The notes: generated by a model from the sequence alone, not told the origin. DNA of 64,000 nt from Bolinopsis microptera (GCF_026151205.1 NC_087072.1:23329603-23393602), one strand, 5' to 3'. Shown: positions 33,418 through 45,967, counted from the stretch's first letter. Program-made: numbers and translations.

Positions 33418-33443
33418 ATTTGTTTCTCTTTAATACAATTCAC

Positions 33444-33835
33444 CTGTTACAACAACTTCAGCTACATTTATGTTCCCTATACTCTTACTTAGCGTTACAG
33501 TGACCCCGTCAGTGTCACAGATCAGTGTGTAGATCTGGTCTGCCTGCTCTAGTCCGTATGTTAGTTGGAGTGTCCCGCAGGAGCTCTGTTTTACCTCTCC
33601 TTGGTACACTGACACATCTACTTCGTTATGACCATCCACACACATCTTAAAATTAGCTTCATTCTCTGCACACCATTGACTTTCAGGACGGTTTTGGTAC
33701 CAGTCGGTATAAAATTGGTGGTAGATAAGGACCTTGTGGATAAAGTAGGTTCCATCAAACTCTAACTTTATCCAGCCTGCTCCGTTATCAGTGACAGTAG
33801 CTGCTACATTTGCGGGAGGCACATGTTTTGGCAAT
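33444..33835 (-). CDS. Discoidin-like (galactose-binding fold) exon
   Basis: The open frame 33430-33921 contains GWIKLEFDGTYFIHKVLIY, then SQWCAENEANFKMCVDGHN, VYQGEVKQSSCGTLQLTYG, and a C-terminal GNINVAEVVVTG. W-I-x-L-x-F ... V-x-I-Y and the closing V-x-E-V-x-V-x-G are the beta-strands that frame F5/8-type (discoidin-like) domains, which bind sugars or lipids outside the cell. Donor ACAG|GTGAATTG sits at 33444. The 5' limit is uncertain; AAATGTAG near 33806 or an upstream AG may be used. The first ~45 codons of the frame look unlike the domain. Neighbouring exons are not visible. Confidence 0.6.
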
Positions 33836-33974
33836 ATTCCACCATGCAAAGCCAACTTTCGTGAACGTTTTAATATGGGCACGTGATTTCCTGTTCCCGT
33901 ATTTCTTTTAAAGTGCGGCAATTTTCAGAAAAAAATTCGTACGCGAATTTAATTCGAATAATACGTTTAGTGCG

Positions 33975-34255
33975 AATTTAAGAGCATTGGTTTGTGGTTG
34001 TTGCTATCCAGCGCTAGTTGTCGACTAGCGCTGGATAACGCTGGTTATGCGACATTGTCGCACCCGACGGTTTGTCGGATAGTCTGGATAGTTGTCGACA
34101 ATAGTTGTCGACAACTAGCGCTGGATAGCGACAACTAGCGCTGATATCGACAACTAGCGCTGGATTGCGACAATTATCGAAAATTTATATTTTGCGCTGA
34201 ATATCTTTTACCAGCGCTGGATAACGACAACTAGCGGCTGATAAACGACGGCTTG
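33975..34255. repeat. GACAACTAGCGCTGGATA repeat relic
   Basis: Several CGACAACTAGCGCTGGAT units in both orientations with TTTATATTTTGCGCTG, matching the arms of the foldback element at 56581-58222. No intact ends or TSD, so a decayed copy. Confidence 0.8.
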
Positions 34256-34299
34256 AATGTGTCAGTGAGGTAGATTGGGGTTTGCGGTAAATCTGCGGG

Positions 34300-34400
34300 G
34301 GGGGGGGCAATGGCATAAATGGAGAAAATGGAGAATTACTCATAGGTTTTTCCATTTTCTCCATAGAAATAGTCTCCACTTTATGCCATTTTATGCCATT
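34300..34400. repeat. Poly-G tract and imperfect hairpin
   Basis: A run of ~12 G (34298-34309) is followed by AATGGCATAAATGGAGAAAA and its inverted counterpart ATGGAGAAAATGGAAA/CACTTTATGCCATT, making a loose hairpin. Confidence 0.6.
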
Positions 34401-34479
34401 GAAAACCTGAAAAATTTAGAATTTCGAGAAAAATTATCTTAAAAAAAGATATTTTCGGCCAATAATGAACAGAGTATCA

Positions 34480-35010
34480 CGAAACATGGAGAAAAGTGGT
34501 TTTCAGAAAAACCTTGAAAAATGTTGACTTAGAAAATGTTCGGTCCGAGTCATTTTCGATACGTACCTCCCGTATCGAGAGCTCCCGATTCCGAGCTCGT
34601 GTTGCAAAGGGGAGGCCTGCCTTCCGAGATCGCATTACTTCGAGTCCAAAATTGTGTATCGAGGGGAAGGTGTGGACTTCGAAAAACCGAAAAAATATTT
34701 TCGCCAAATAATGAACAGAGTAGCATGAAACGTGGAGAAATCGGTTTTCAGAAAAATTTTGACTCGATACGAAAGGTACGTATCGAGAATGACTCGGGCC
34801 GAAAATTTTCTAAGTCAAAATTTTTCAAAGTTTTTCTAAAAACCACTTTTCTCCACGTTTCATGCTACCCTCTTCATTATAAGTCGAAAATATTTTTTTG
34901 GTTTTTCGGTTTATCGAAGTCTGCACCTACCCCTCGATACACAAATTTGGACTCGAGGCTTCCCCTGGTAATGCGATCTCGGAAGGCAGGCCTCCCCTTT
35001 GCAGTGCGAG
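34480..35010. repeat. Complex inverted repeat with A-B-A'-B' order
   Basis: Segment A (about 34490-34565, GTGGTTTTCAGAAAAACC to GATACGTACC) recurs inverted at 34764-34856; segment B (34603-34705, GGGGAGGCCTGCCTTCCGAG onward) recurs inverted at 34875-35010. A simple hairpin would give A-B-B'-A', so a rearrangement or stepwise duplication is needed. The plus-strand frame across 34536-35087 has no domain and follows the repeat. Confidence 0.7.
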
Positions 35011-36183
35011 CTTGTTTCGACTGTCGAGGATGTAGGTCGCACTTCTCAGTGCCTATTACTCTCCCCTATTACTCGCTCCTGCTGTAGCCTGTAGAAATAA
35101 GTTTACACTAGGCTTGAGTAATTATGAGTTTGCCTGAAGTGTGCCTCTACTAACCTAGTATAAGCATCTAGTAGCCTACTATGAGCTTTCATAAGCTTGT
35201 TACGCCCCTATCAGAATGAAACCAAACACCCCCTCCCCTCGGCTGATTATGTGATATGTGAACGACCCCTTATTATATAATAATTTATCATGCCATAGCA
35301 TAGGCATTAGTATCACATTAGGGCATGATCACTTTTTCGATCTTCGGCTTCCTCGTTCACATCTTCGAAGTTATTATTTACCTCCACATCTTGTTAATTG
35401 TTTACGCTGAAATGCAGGATTGGACCGAGGTGGTCGAATACAAAATTGTTTTTAAAAAGCAGGTAATACTGATATGATGCTTAAAGCATGGAATATTTAA
35501 TTCACGATAACCCATTTGAGGAAGATCACCTGTGAAGTGTGATATGATCATCAAATCTGGTCATATTTCGTATCTGTTGTTTTTACACAACTTTCATTAT
35601 CATAGTATATAGACACTGATCTAGAGATATTTTGACATTTTTACTGCTTAACGACTGACTTTCTTGCTTATTGTACGAAAAATTAATTTATTATTATTCT
35701 AACAAATTATCTGCTAAAGTTTTTAAAAAGCAAAAAAAAGATGAAAAATATTGAATTTTTGATGGTTTTAAATGCCTTCGATCGAGCGTGCATTTTAATC
35801 ATAATGTCCGTTCATAATTATGTCCGTTCATTTAATGTCCGGTCAAATAAGGTCCGATAAGGTATATCAAGATTTAAAGTGGGCGGTTAGTCGGGTTAGA
35901 ATTAGCTGGTTAGCTTGTAGAGGTCCAATAACGCTAAATTTTATCGATGATTTTATTTTTACGGAATTTCGAACTTTTTTGAAATAATTTTTAAAGAAAA
36001 AATGTCGTCATTATCGGTTTATCGGTTAGAAATTATCGCCGATAACCGATAATGACTTTTTCACAAATTATCGTCGATAATATCGGTTACAAACCCTAAA
36101 CAAAATTAAACTCCAAAACGACGACGGAAATATCATAAATAGTGACAGCTGATCACTTAAACTCATACTGATAGTCATACTTC
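35011..36183. other. No gene; short palindromic patches
   Basis: Includes repeated TGTCCGTTCA/TGTCCGGTCA (35805-35870) and a TTATCGGTTATCGG inverted patch (36010-36090). Otherwise AT-rich and unassigned. Confidence 0.4.
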
Positions 36184-37066
36184 TCCAACATTGCCACAAC
36201 AATCAAAGATGAGAACAGCGCGCGTACTGTATTCGATCCAGGGGATATAAACATTACCTAAGTAGCCCAGTTTCGCAGTTTAAATTAAATATGTTCGTAA
36301 GGCCAAATACCGAAAGTGAAGTTGAGCAAATAATTAGCAACTTTACCACTTTTTGGATTTTTACCCGGTGGAAAATTAAGGGATTTGTTTTATTTTGATA
36401 CCATCTTGTCACAGGAGGGCCAAAGTGCAAAGAAACTGCTGCTAACTGCTGGTAACTGCTGCTACTGCTGCTCACAGCTGCTAACTGCTACTAGCAGCAG
36501 TAAGCAGCAGTGAGCAGCAGTTAGCAGCAGCAGTTAGCAGCAGCATTAGCAGCAGTTAGCAGCAGTTAGCAGCAGTTAGCAGCAGTTTCTTTGCACTTTT
36601 GACTTTGGCCCTCCTGTGTTGTGTGGCTGTGTTAAAGCTATCTTTATCATTTAGTTATTGGTAGATCAGAAGGCCGTACGGGCATTTTCTGCTCTATACG
36701 TTATGCACAAGTTATGGACATCAAATAGTAATACACTCGATCCTCTAGACGTATGTTTTGGGATGATTCGACTGAGTTTGCTAGGGTAAAATTGCAAAAA
36801 AAATTGCCAAAAACTTTAACACAGCCAGTAGCCACACAAGATGGAATCAAAATAAAACAAATCCCTTAATTTTCCACGGGGTAAAAATCCAAAAAGTGGT
36901 AAAGTTGCAAATTATTTGTTCAACTTCACTTCCGATAATAGTTGGCCTTACGAACACAGACTGCGAAACTGGGCTACTTAGGTAATGTTTATACTTTATA
37001 TCCCCCTGGATCAAATACATTACGAATGCTGATCTCATCTTGAGTTTTGTGGCAATGTTGGCAAAC
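36184..37066. mobile_element. Long inverted-repeat element with ~230-bp arms
   Basis: The left arm (CCAACATTGCCACAA at 36184, through CCCAGTTTCGCAGT and TTTTTGGATTTTTACCC) is matched inverted at 36838-37066. The loop (36640-36820) is unrelated. The left arm is split by a second element at 36410-36618; removing it restores the arm (ACCATC-TTGT-GTGGCTG). No coding capacity. Confidence 0.85.
36410..36618. mobile_element. MITE with CAGCAGTTAG hairpin core, nested in the inverted repeat
   Basis: The ends CACAGGAGGGCCAAAGTGCA and the inverted TTTGGCCCTCCTGTG are flanked by TTGT (36406-36409, 36619-36622). The body is CTGCTGCTAACTG-type repeats on the left and CAGCAGTTAGCAG repeats on the right, forming a long triplet-based hairpin. 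Confidence 0.8.
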
Positions 37067-37329
37067 TTTTTTCGAATTTACCACTCAAACAGCTGACCGA
37101 ATTTAGAGAACTCAGGGATCTGAAAGCTCAGGGATTCATTATAGTCATGGACTGTTGAACTGAATAAATTCATTTCCTGATGTTGCCGTGTCCAGTGAAG
37201 CCAAAATTAGCATTACTGCCAATGAATAGATCATCTCAAATTTCTCCTCTTTCCAATATCTATAAAATGTTGTTAACTTTAGAAAAATATAAAAGAATAA
37301 ACATGGTTTCAATTAAATTAAGAACAGGT

Positions 37330-37737
37330 ATCTGATAAATCATATAAGTAGCGTCTGTCATCATGATCCAACTTGTAAAAAAGCAAATCTTATATCTTTT
37401 GGTCGTTTTATAATGAACAGTTATGCTATTAATGTGCAATCATTAGTAAAGAACATCACATACTTCCGTAAAGAAATCGACAGTTATACTAAGTATGACG
37501 TTTTGTGTCTTCACGAAACTAATTTGAAGTTAGATAAATTACCAAATGGAATCTCCGACATTAAAATTGAAGGGTTTCACGAGCCTATTGTTCAGGAACC
37601 ATTACGAAAATCAGGAAAAGGTGGTGGCCTTGCAATTTACATTAATAATAATAAGAGGGTTTGTGATGCCGAAAATATAGAAAATCTTAAGGCAACTACA
37701 GATCCCGAAGACACGTGCGATGAATTTCAATTAGTCT
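37330..37737 (+). pseudogene. LINE endonuclease N-terminal fragment
   Basis: CKKANLISFGR then MNSYAINVQSLVKNITYFRK, DVLCLHETNLKLDKL (Glu of the catalytic E), and GKGGGLAIYI match the first part of an apurinic-type LINE endonuclease. It breaks at DEFQLV-stop (37737) before the GDxN and SDH motifs. The same position begins an LTR-type RNase H fragment, so the two are joined end to end. Confidence 0.65.
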
Positions 37738-38215
37738 AAGCCATTTGTGATAAGAACAGATGCTTCTAAGATTGAAGATTGCAGTGGGAAGTGTGCTTGG
37801 GCAGTATGATGCGAATGGTTTGTTCAAACCAATTGGTTATCACTCCGAGACCTTTAACCAGAAGAATACGAAGAACTGGTCTGCTACAGAGCGAGAACTT
37901 TATGGTATCATAAATGCTAGCAGAAAGTGGAAAGCTTTTTGCTATGAAAGGATCACATTCTATTCGGATCATGAGCCACTGAGGAACATTCATAGACAGA
38001 AAGATACCAGAAGGAAAATCGGCCATTGGATACTAGAGTTAGAAAATCTTGATTACTGTATCAAGTACCTGAAGGGAGCGGACAACCAGGAAGCAGATTA
38101 CTTGAGCAGAATAATGGGGAGTGATGCTCCATCAGAAGAGTCAAGACCCTTCAGTGTTTGTGTTAAGGGAGAATCTGCTCCGAGAGGCTCTGATGAGAGA
38201 CAAAGATATTGCTGA
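37738..38215 (+). pseudogene. Ty3/gypsy-type RNase H fragment
   Basis: KPFVIRTDASKI in one frame, then (frame break near 37780) AVGSVLGQYDANG, SATERELYGIINASRKW, ITFYSDHEPLRNIHRQ, and CIKYLKGADNQEADYLSR. These are the RNase H domain and its C-terminal A-D-x-L-S-R motif of Ty3/gypsy Pol; the acidic residues at TDAS, TERE and YSDH are kept. RT and integrase are missing, so it is a dead fragment of an LTR retrotransposon. Confidence 0.82.
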
Positions 38216-38479
38216 AGCAATAGAAACACTCCGTCAGGATCGTGGATAAAGGCTTATTCAGGAAATTCTTGAATAATAATGTCAGGCTATATATTTCCAG
38301 TTATATATATTACACCTTTAGTTTATATTATAGGACCTTTGGCTTATATACTTTTACATTAACTTTGTTATCTCTCAGGATATATTGTTATCTATTTCTA
38401 CATGTTCTTGTGATAATCCTTTGAACACTCTTTCGCTATACCCAGTCGTGTATCATTGCCCCAGAGGCCAGAACACAGA

Positions 38480-39500
38480 CCGACATGGGGCTCATACCCC
38501 ATGTGGGTCGACAGCTCTTCTACATTGCATAAGGGGTGCCGTAGCTATTTTGGTGGTATTGGTGACATGTTCATTGAAATTGAGCCTGCTGTCGAAGGTG
38601 ACTCCTAGGAATTTGGCAGATTTGGATAGACCTATAGTGGTGTTACCCACCACCACAGGTCTTAGTGTCCATTTCTTATTCCAGGTTAACATGACTAATT
38701 GTGTTTTAAGTGCGCTTATGGATAGATCTTCGGTTTGTCACCATTTTTCTATTGTGTTGATGGTTTTGCGTGTTCTGTTTCAGATGATATCGAAATCATT
38801 CCCCTCCGCTAGAGAAATCAGATCGTCCGCAAAAGCTTGCAGATAACCTGGTATGTCTCTTACGGTTTCGGCCAGGAGATCATCGACTATCAGGTTCCAG
38901 AGGAAAGGGGAAGGATGCCACCTTGGGGGCAACCTCTCCGGATCCGAACCCTTTTCGACTTATCCTTATGATTTAATGTGATGAATCTGTTAGTTACCAT
39001 GTTGATAATCCATTGTGCTGTGGCCAGATCCACTTTCGTGGTCTTGATAGCGTCAGAAATAGCCTTGAAAGAGACATTATCAAAAGCTCCCTCTATATCT
39101 AGAATGACTCCTAAGACATATCCCTTCTTAGCTTATATCCTGCGCTCGATGGTGTGAGTAACTTTATGAAGAGCTGCTTCAGTCGAACATCCTTCTTAAA
39201 GTCAAATTGTGGTTTGTTGATGTCTTTAGCGATATTAAGGTCGTGTTGCATATCCCAAAATATCACCTTCTCCTGCAGTTTTAACATCAGGAGAAAGGGT
39301 GATAGTGCGAAATGACTTCGGTTGGTAGTAGTCGGTTTCACCAGACTTTGGGAGGAAGATCCCAAGGGATTATTTCCACAAAGTTGGAATGTGTTGGGTT
39401 TCATGATTTTTTGTCATAATGGTTCTGGTGATGTCTTTGATGTGTGGAAAGTATTCCAATTAACTTGTGGCCTTTACAATTATTGGGCCATTAAAACTTC
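38480..39500 (-). pseudogene. Jockey/R1-type LINE reverse transcriptase, frameshifted
   Basis: Minus-strand pieces in order: RSHFALSPFLLMLKLQEKVI (39404-39111), then in another frame GVILDIEGAFDNVSFKAIS (~39100-39040) and GCPQGGILP (~38930), then KSAKFLGVTFDSRLNFNEHV (38692-38492). These are consecutive RT motifs, with several stops and frame changes between them. The catalytic A/YADD block is not clearly preserved. Dead. Confidence 0.7.
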
Positions 39501-39777
39501 ATGAAGGCCACGGGTGTTATGCGACAAAAGTTGCGGGCAACGATTTCCTGATGGCTAGTGAAAAGCCCGTGATAATCAGATGTTTGCAAACAGACTCATA
39601 GCTAGACGCTGTGTCCTTATAGTCTATGTAATAAGCGCCATGAGTTGGCACAGAACTTTTTGTCTCTGATTTTGATAAATTTGATACCAAAAGTTGCCTC
39701 TAAGTGTGAATAATGCAAATTCACCGTGTAGCAAAATAACGTCGAGCTATATGTGGGCCTCCTGTGCATTACAAGAA
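39501..39777. other. No recognised feature
   Basis: Spacer between LINE debris and a Helitron-like copy. Nothing seen. Confidence 0.35.
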
Positions 39778-40090
39778 CTAGCAGGAACCCGTCTAACCCT
39801 AAAATGGTGTCAAGACTCAAGAGACTAAAACAATTATTACCTATTTAATTCTCGTTTTTGACACCACTTGGGGTACCAAATTTTGGGCTCTAAAACTCCT
39901 ATTTCTTGGCCAATTTTTTATTTTTTCATAATGATTTGGAGGCCATTAAAGCATTTGACCCAGTCAAAAAAGTTTCAGTTGTATATCTTTTACGGTTTTT
40001 GCAGAAATTCGCGTTAAAGTTGATGCCGTGGTGTCAGTAAAATGGCACAGATAAATATATATATATCGTCTCGCTTTATATATAGTAAGA
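39778..40090 (-). mobile_element. Helitron-like non-autonomous element (copy 1)
   Basis: Read on the minus strand it begins TCTTACTATATATAAAGCGA and ends GGGTTCCTGCTAG. The 5' TC, 3' CTAG (CTRR) and insertion between A and T without duplication are Helitron signatures. A TGGTGTCAA / TTGACACCA inverted pair lies near the 3' end. Copies 2 and 3: 59704-60019 and 63338-63654. Confidence 0.8.
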
Positions 40091-40334
40091 TGTACAAAGG
40101 ACGAAAAATGGGTAATTTATTGCTTAAAATGCCTAAAACTCCTAAAATATTGAATATTTTAAAATGATTATTACAGTATCGTAATGAGCTTAGTCAGACG
40201 CAACTTTTGGTACCAAAATTATAATATTTCAGATTGAAAAATTTTGAAAATAATTTTCCTTTAAATCTTAAAATAGTAGTACTAAAAGTTTCGTCTCGAT
40301 GAGCTGATTACGATGCCATAATAATTATGTGATA

Positions 40335-40840
40335 ATTTTACCAAAACCCATATTCATGGGTAGAGTGGACCGCTGCCAGTGTCTCTCTTTCCCAAACAAA
40401 AGGAAATGATATTAATTTGATTGACCGTTCTCAAATGCAAAATGATACCGAGAATGAAATCGGTCGCTCGCTTTTTCCATTCATTCACGGCTTACGAATT
40501 GTAATAAATTTCGATTGATTACATCAGTCAGATGCTGTAAAAATCTCTTTGGGTTGCGTTCGGATCGATACCTAGTATTTCGGGGTGAGGGTAGTAGTTA
40601 TTGCTTATTGAATTAGCTGAAGTTTATTGAATCTTTATTGCCGAGTACAGCTGCCTTTGGGTAGATCTTCTTAATCTATTACAATTGTAAATGAATGGGA
40701 AAAGCGAGCGACCGATTTCATTCTCGGTATCATTTTGCATTTGAGAACGGTCAATCAAATTAATATCATTTCCTTTTGTTTGGGAAAGAGAGACACTGGC
40801 AGCGGTCCACTCTACCCATGAATATGGGTTTTGGTAAAAT
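40335..40840. mobile_element. MITE with ~150-bp near-perfect terminal inverted repeats
   Basis: The left arm starts ATTTTACCAAAACCCATATT, runs through GGACCGCTGCCAGTGTC and GAATGAAATCGGTCGCTCGC, and is mirrored at 40690-40840. A ~180-bp unique centre separates them. One arm recurs at 33295-33417. No clear TSD beyond a possible GATA/ATA. Confidence 0.85.
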
Positions 40841-41903
40841 ATCATCTCTTTTTGATTATAATGTCAGGGTACTTTATAAAGTCGAAATATAAACTGATAT
40901 CTTCATTAATTAATAAGGAGGAAGTTTCAACGATTTCGAAATTTTCCTTTAAAAACATTTCCTTGTGTTTAGGTAAGCATATCGGTCGATCACTGACTGA
41001 ATATGCCACTTAATACTCATTCAAGTTGGCATTAAATTCATATATAATGACATTAAACTGTCGTGGCAAAGCAGAATTTGTTGGAAATCACGAATGAGCA
41101 AAATTCTCACCTTTCGCACGTGCAAACTTTGAGCGGACGTTGCGTGCGCATCCAATATTGAATCGCCGTAAATTTTTTCATGTAATTGTTTTATATATAG
41201 TTTGATAAGCATGCAAAGTTTCAAAGTATTTCAAGAAGAACTGTAATCACAACGGCACTCTAAAGTTGACAGAAAATGACGAAAACAGCAATTTTCAGTG
41301 ATTTTAGCAATTTTCTATCAATTTGGGCGTGTCTCCACGTGTGCAACTTTTTGATTTTCAACTTCAAAACTAGCCTAATGCACAATTTATACCTATAGGA
41401 AGCAGAACTGAGCTCCTCAACTCAAGGCATGGCCCAACACCAGAGAATACTAAATCGCAAAATTGACGTTTTTATAAAATAATTCTTCAAAAAAGCACAA
41501 ACTTCAATGACGAATATCTTTATGAAGGAGCAAGCTAGAAAAACTTTCCGGTAGATTTTCAGAATGCTTGAACAATTATCTAAGGTGAAAATCTCCTCAG
41601 ATTTTGAATAAAATTACTCCTTAATGGTTTAAAATTAATTTTAAAAGTTATTACTTTGTCAAAAATCAAGTTTTAAAAACGGTTAACTTGATGACGTCAT
41701 CAAGGGGTGTTTATGACGTCAAATAATTTTTTTATACAATGTAAACTAAAGTGTAAACAATTATTTGCAAGACCTGTGGTCGGAAATGGCTTTATCTTTT
41801 ATACTTTTGAATCTATGGACAATTAAATACAGGCTACAATTGACTGGCAAAGCGTCTATCCCTGAATATGTATGTATATATATATCACGACAATCTGTCG
41901 TTT
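40841..41903. other. No recognised feature
   Basis: AT-rich with a TGACGTCATCAAG patch at 41692. No gene or shared repeat seen. Confidence 0.4.
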
Positions 41904-41995
41904 GTAGGTTTACAACCTACCAGGACGCGCGCCGAGTTGGACTCGTCGACGGTTCCAATATATGGAACAGATATTTAACGAGTATCACCCGTTAA
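41904..41995 (+). repeat. Dispersed repeat B (copy 2)
   Basis: Same order as 5319-5408: GTAGGTTTACAACCTAC, GACGCGCGCCGAGTTGG, GTATCACCCGTTAA. Confidence 0.85.
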
Positions 41996-42334
41996 TCTGT
42001 CGTAAAACAGGGGTTCTAGAAAACCCATTTCCCGATACTCCTGAAACCTGAAACTTTTTTTGCAGTCGATTTGATCAACGTCTAGACGCCCTGAAAAATT
42101 TCAGATCTCTAACTCAATTTTAACATGGTTTTTAAGGCACCTGAATATGGCGATTTTGGGTTTTTTACCGAATTTCGTATAACAGTGCTGGCGAGTATTT
42201 TATGCAAATTTCTTAAAAATCTCAACATAACTATTTTTTATTCCTGTCATCTTTGACATCAAATTAGAATGTTTTGAACTAAAAATAATTCTGCTTAACG
42301 ACTTCCGATGAGTCTTAATGCCTGGAAAACTTCT

Positions 42335-42461
42335 GCCGGAGGCGGCGGCCTTCGGCCGCCGCCTCCGGCCTTGATACATGTTTCGGCGGCGCGCGCTTCG
42401 CGCGCGAAAAGTGGCATGCAACGTATGTCAACTCCGGCCGGAGTGCACGCTTCGCGTGCAC
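42335..42461. repeat. Three successive hairpins with TTC loops
   Basis: 42335-42369: 16-bp arms GCCGGAGGCGGCGGCC. 42390-42406: 7-bp arms CGCGCGC. 42443-42461: 8-bp arms GTGCACGC. All have a TTC loop closed by C-G. The middle one is inverted repeat D (shared with 5434-5532). Confidence 0.9.
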
Positions 42462-42479
42462 AAAAGAGGCTTGTAACGT

Positions 42480-42545
42480 GTACCAAAGGGGGTATAATAG
42501 TAAAGGGGGTATAATAGTAAAGGGGGTATAATAGTAAATGGGGAA
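42480..42545 (+). repeat. GGGGGTATAATAGTAAA tandem repeat, 3-4 copies
   Basis: Three perfect 17-bp units and a partial fourth. It contains TATAAT-like cores by chance. No function shown. Confidence 0.88.
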
Positions 42546-43147
42546 CATAGTATACCCACAATAAATGCAACGGTCGTGCTTGCCAGCACTGTGATAACTG
42601 AAAATGTGAAAGTTATAGGCCAAAAACTAAAAATTTGCGCAAAAAAAGCACGCGCGGCGAACAAGCGCCGTGTAGCATTTTTAGCGAAAATTGCTACACG
42701 GTGGATTTATTTTATTCACATTTTTAGACAAATTTTGGTATCAAATTTATCGAAATCGGAGAAAAAAAGTTCTGTGCTCGCGCTTGGCGCTTATTACACT
42801 GACTATTACTGCAGTCGCATACGACCCACTTGTCCGGGTCGCAAACGACCCATCAAGTTTAATCACGTCATTAAAAGATTAATTATCAGTACCAATATCA
42901 TTTGGTGGCTAACCACTAGGTCCCACGAAATCCGTAGTCTCACGGTGATCTGCCTTTCAAACATTGATTAGGTTAACGAGGTTTCGTACGTCACCTCAAG
43001 ATCAGGTAACACTCACAGGGAGCTAACCACGCCAGAATCTAATTGATTGGGTCCGATGTCACGTGATTATGAGCCTTAGGTCACGTGACTATGACGTCAT
43101 CAGAGCTTGTTCTCCGTTTTCCACTCATTGGAGCTCACATGCTTGTG
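42546..43147. other. No gene; one hairpin
   Basis: GTGTAGCA ... TGCTACAC (42671-42703) forms a hairpin. The 131-codon plus frame at 42576-42971 has no domain and seems accidental. Confidence 0.4.
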
Positions 43148-43416
43148 AATATAGAAAGCAAAATAGTTTACTGCTTAAAAGTTTAATAACAAACTGCGAA
43201 AGAGTGGTCAACACTCAACGTAAATAAAACGTGGTCAACGTAGATAAAACAATGTAAATATAGCCATGACTTTTACTAAACCTCCAGGGATCATTATTTC
43301 AATAGAGCGCCTCTATCATATAATTCGATTGGAGAAGCAAGAAATAGACAGAAAAACTCGGTCTCATCCTCAATTATTAGTCTGTGCAAGGGTTAAAATA
43401 ATATAATAATAATTAA

Positions 43417-45967
43417 AGGACCAGTTAACTGAAAAATTTGTAGTCTCCAATTTGGCTAAGATTTAAATCAGCTGTGACAAACTGGTAAAGAATCGTATCG
43501 CCGAAAGAACCAACTCTCTAGCGTACGTGTAACGCGTGTTATTGCAATAATAAGCTGTGGCCTCGTGACGTCATAAAGTCCCTCAGTGCGCGCTTGCATA
43601 GCGTAATTTACATTACAAATGTTTATCATCGTCAATAAAACACGTGTAACTCACTCAAATTTTAGAATTATGACTATTACCCTAGTTCTCCAAAATCCTT
43701 ATAGTTTTGGCTATCATCCTAACTAAAGGAATAGCTGATTGGATGTACAGTGCTCACGTCATGATTTTAAACAGTGATATAGGTTCTTGAACAGTGGCGG
43801 GTGAATGTACGGTTAGAAAGTTTCTGCTATTACAACTTATGTCATATGTGATAATTTTGGATTGTTTTCATTGCTTAATTACACAAGCAGGGAGACTGTA
43901 CCGATTATTTTTCCCCAGTCCATGAAACTCTAACGAATTTAGAAAGGATACAGATAAGTAGGAGTTTGTTCAATTCCGAGAGCAATTATATTTATAGCAT
44001 AGCGAAATTTCTAACTTTAATCTGCAAGTGTCTGCCAGTACAGGAGACAAGAAGTCTGGCTTCTTTACGGCCGTTCCTCTGGGACCATTAGTAGAAGTAG
44101 CTTCTATCAAAACAGTGCCGTGGGAACAGAATTCCCGCCAAAATACCCGGTCTACCAAATAGTAAAATTACTGATTGGAGGTGTGTACGGTGTGAGGTGT
44201 GTTTTGAATTAGACTTCCGGCTTACCTAGTTGTTATCCTAATTGCATAATCATCGGTGCATAACATAAATAAACTACTGGTAAGTTTAAATACCAAGTGC
44301 AAACGTGTTCAGTCGATCGACCCACTGAACAACTATAGAATTTCCAAGACCCTATTATTCTCTGGCCATATATTACGGCACGATCGATTGTTAGATGGCT
44401 AAATGACCAACGTTAATCTATACAATTCTAAAACTATGAGCTAGCACTTTAATCTAAAAATACCTTTTTTATATTACTCCTGATTTTTACATTTCACGTA
44501 AAACACCAAGATCCGTATCTACAAGGCTGCTGTTATTACTATTCTGTTATATGGAGCCGAAGTGTGGAACACAACAAAGAAGCAGATGAAACGGTTTGAG
44601 GTCTTCCATCTGACCTCCCTGAGAAGAATCTTGAAGATAAAGTGGTTCTTCCATGTCTCCAATGAAGAAGTTCTCAGGCGTGCTGGAATTAAGTCTATCG
44701 AAACTTTCATCGGTGTGGCTAGACTAAGGTGGTACGGACATGTTGTCAGAATGCCAGAGACGCGGTTTCCCAATTTCTTACTGGATTGGAAACCAAACTA
44801 TGGAAAGAGACTGAGAGGACGACCCCGCAAAGGCTGGATGGCCTGTGTACTCGAGGATGCGGCTGAATTTACAGGTGTCGATAACATCAGCAGAGATGCA
44901 GTAAAACAGTTGGCTCTAAAGCGAGTGGAATGGAGGAACATGTTACGCCGTAGAAGAGATGTGTGTGATGCAGGCCACTCCAACGACTGGGAGGAGACCT
45001 CTTCATGTAGCATGTATGTATGTAAAACATTGTCGCCAGAGGTTGATCATGGACACTAACAGCTTAATTTGAGATAAATGACTTATGAGTTTCTCTAAAG
45101 TTAACTCTAAAGTTGTGTAGTCCAGTCATTTATGGACATTTATGGAAATGAACCTGCAAATGTTCTAATACTCACGAAACTTTGCACAGACCTTCCCGAA
45201 GTTATGATTAAACGATTTTCGTTTGGAGACATCTTTTTGACCGTGGAGAAAACCCAGGAGGGCCACGCCCATATTGACCCAATAACGTAACCGACTCCTT
45301 GCTTCTGAAGGTAGTAGAGACTTCAAAATAGGCTTGAACGAAGCCGCATATGCATGTTTATATAGGAGTTATTGAGCAACACATGGCCTAAAATCCTTAC
45401 TTTTCGATAAATTCGCCAAAAACCATTTTGGGCGTGGTGCTAAGCCCATTTTCGATATGATCGTGATGGAGTCTTCAGACAGGATGCAAAAGAACTGCAA
45501 TTAGCATATTAATATATGACTTACGAACAAACATATGCCTTAAAGTGCTTACTTTTTCAGTTATTGGCGAAAAACTGATTTTCGGTTCCAGAAATCATGC
45601 AAAACTATGGGTATCTGGTTAATTGGGCTATGAAGGCCCTAAAGGTTTTTGAATGTGTGCAAATTGTGCAGAATGGCCATGTTTATATACAACTTATGAA
45701 GCAACATGTACCCTAAATTACTTACTTTTCGAGTTATTCGGGGGAAAAGATTGTATTATGTCCATTTTTTACCTGTAAAATACAGTCTCACGAGCTACTC
45801 TGCGCGCAAGAGGGACTTTATGACGTCATCGCCAAAATAATACAACCGCTATTTACACGCGTTAGAGAGCAGTTAGAGATTTAGGAATTTCGACTCGTTG
45901 CTTAGTTTGCTATTTGTCACAATCTGTCAAAATATGAGGATAACTTTTTTTTCAGTTAACTGGTCCT
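43417..45967. mobile_element. TTAA-flanked DNA transposon, 2.55 kb
   Basis: The ends AGGACCAGTTAACTGAAAAA and its inverted counterpart are flanked by TTAA on both sides (43413-43416, 45968-45971); copy 2 of repeat E shows the empty TTAA at 49600-49604. About 180 bp of imperfect subterminal inversion follows, including GACGTCATAAAGTCCCTC on both sides. TTAA targeting fits piggyBac or Kolobok. No transposase is seen; the interior holds an RTE-like fragment and AT-rich DNA. Confidence 0.88.
44504..45030 (+). pseudogene. RTE-like LINE 3' fragment
   Basis: TKIRIYKAAVITILLYGAEV, then FHLTSLRRILKIKWFFHVSN, RWYGHVVRMPETRFPNF, RLRGRPRKGW and EFTGVDNISRDAVKQLALKR, ending near GHSNDWEETSS. Same family as 26780-28058 but a different copy; it keeps the site where the other copy received a MITE. 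Only the part after the RT palm remains. Lies inside the TTAA element. Confidence 0.85.
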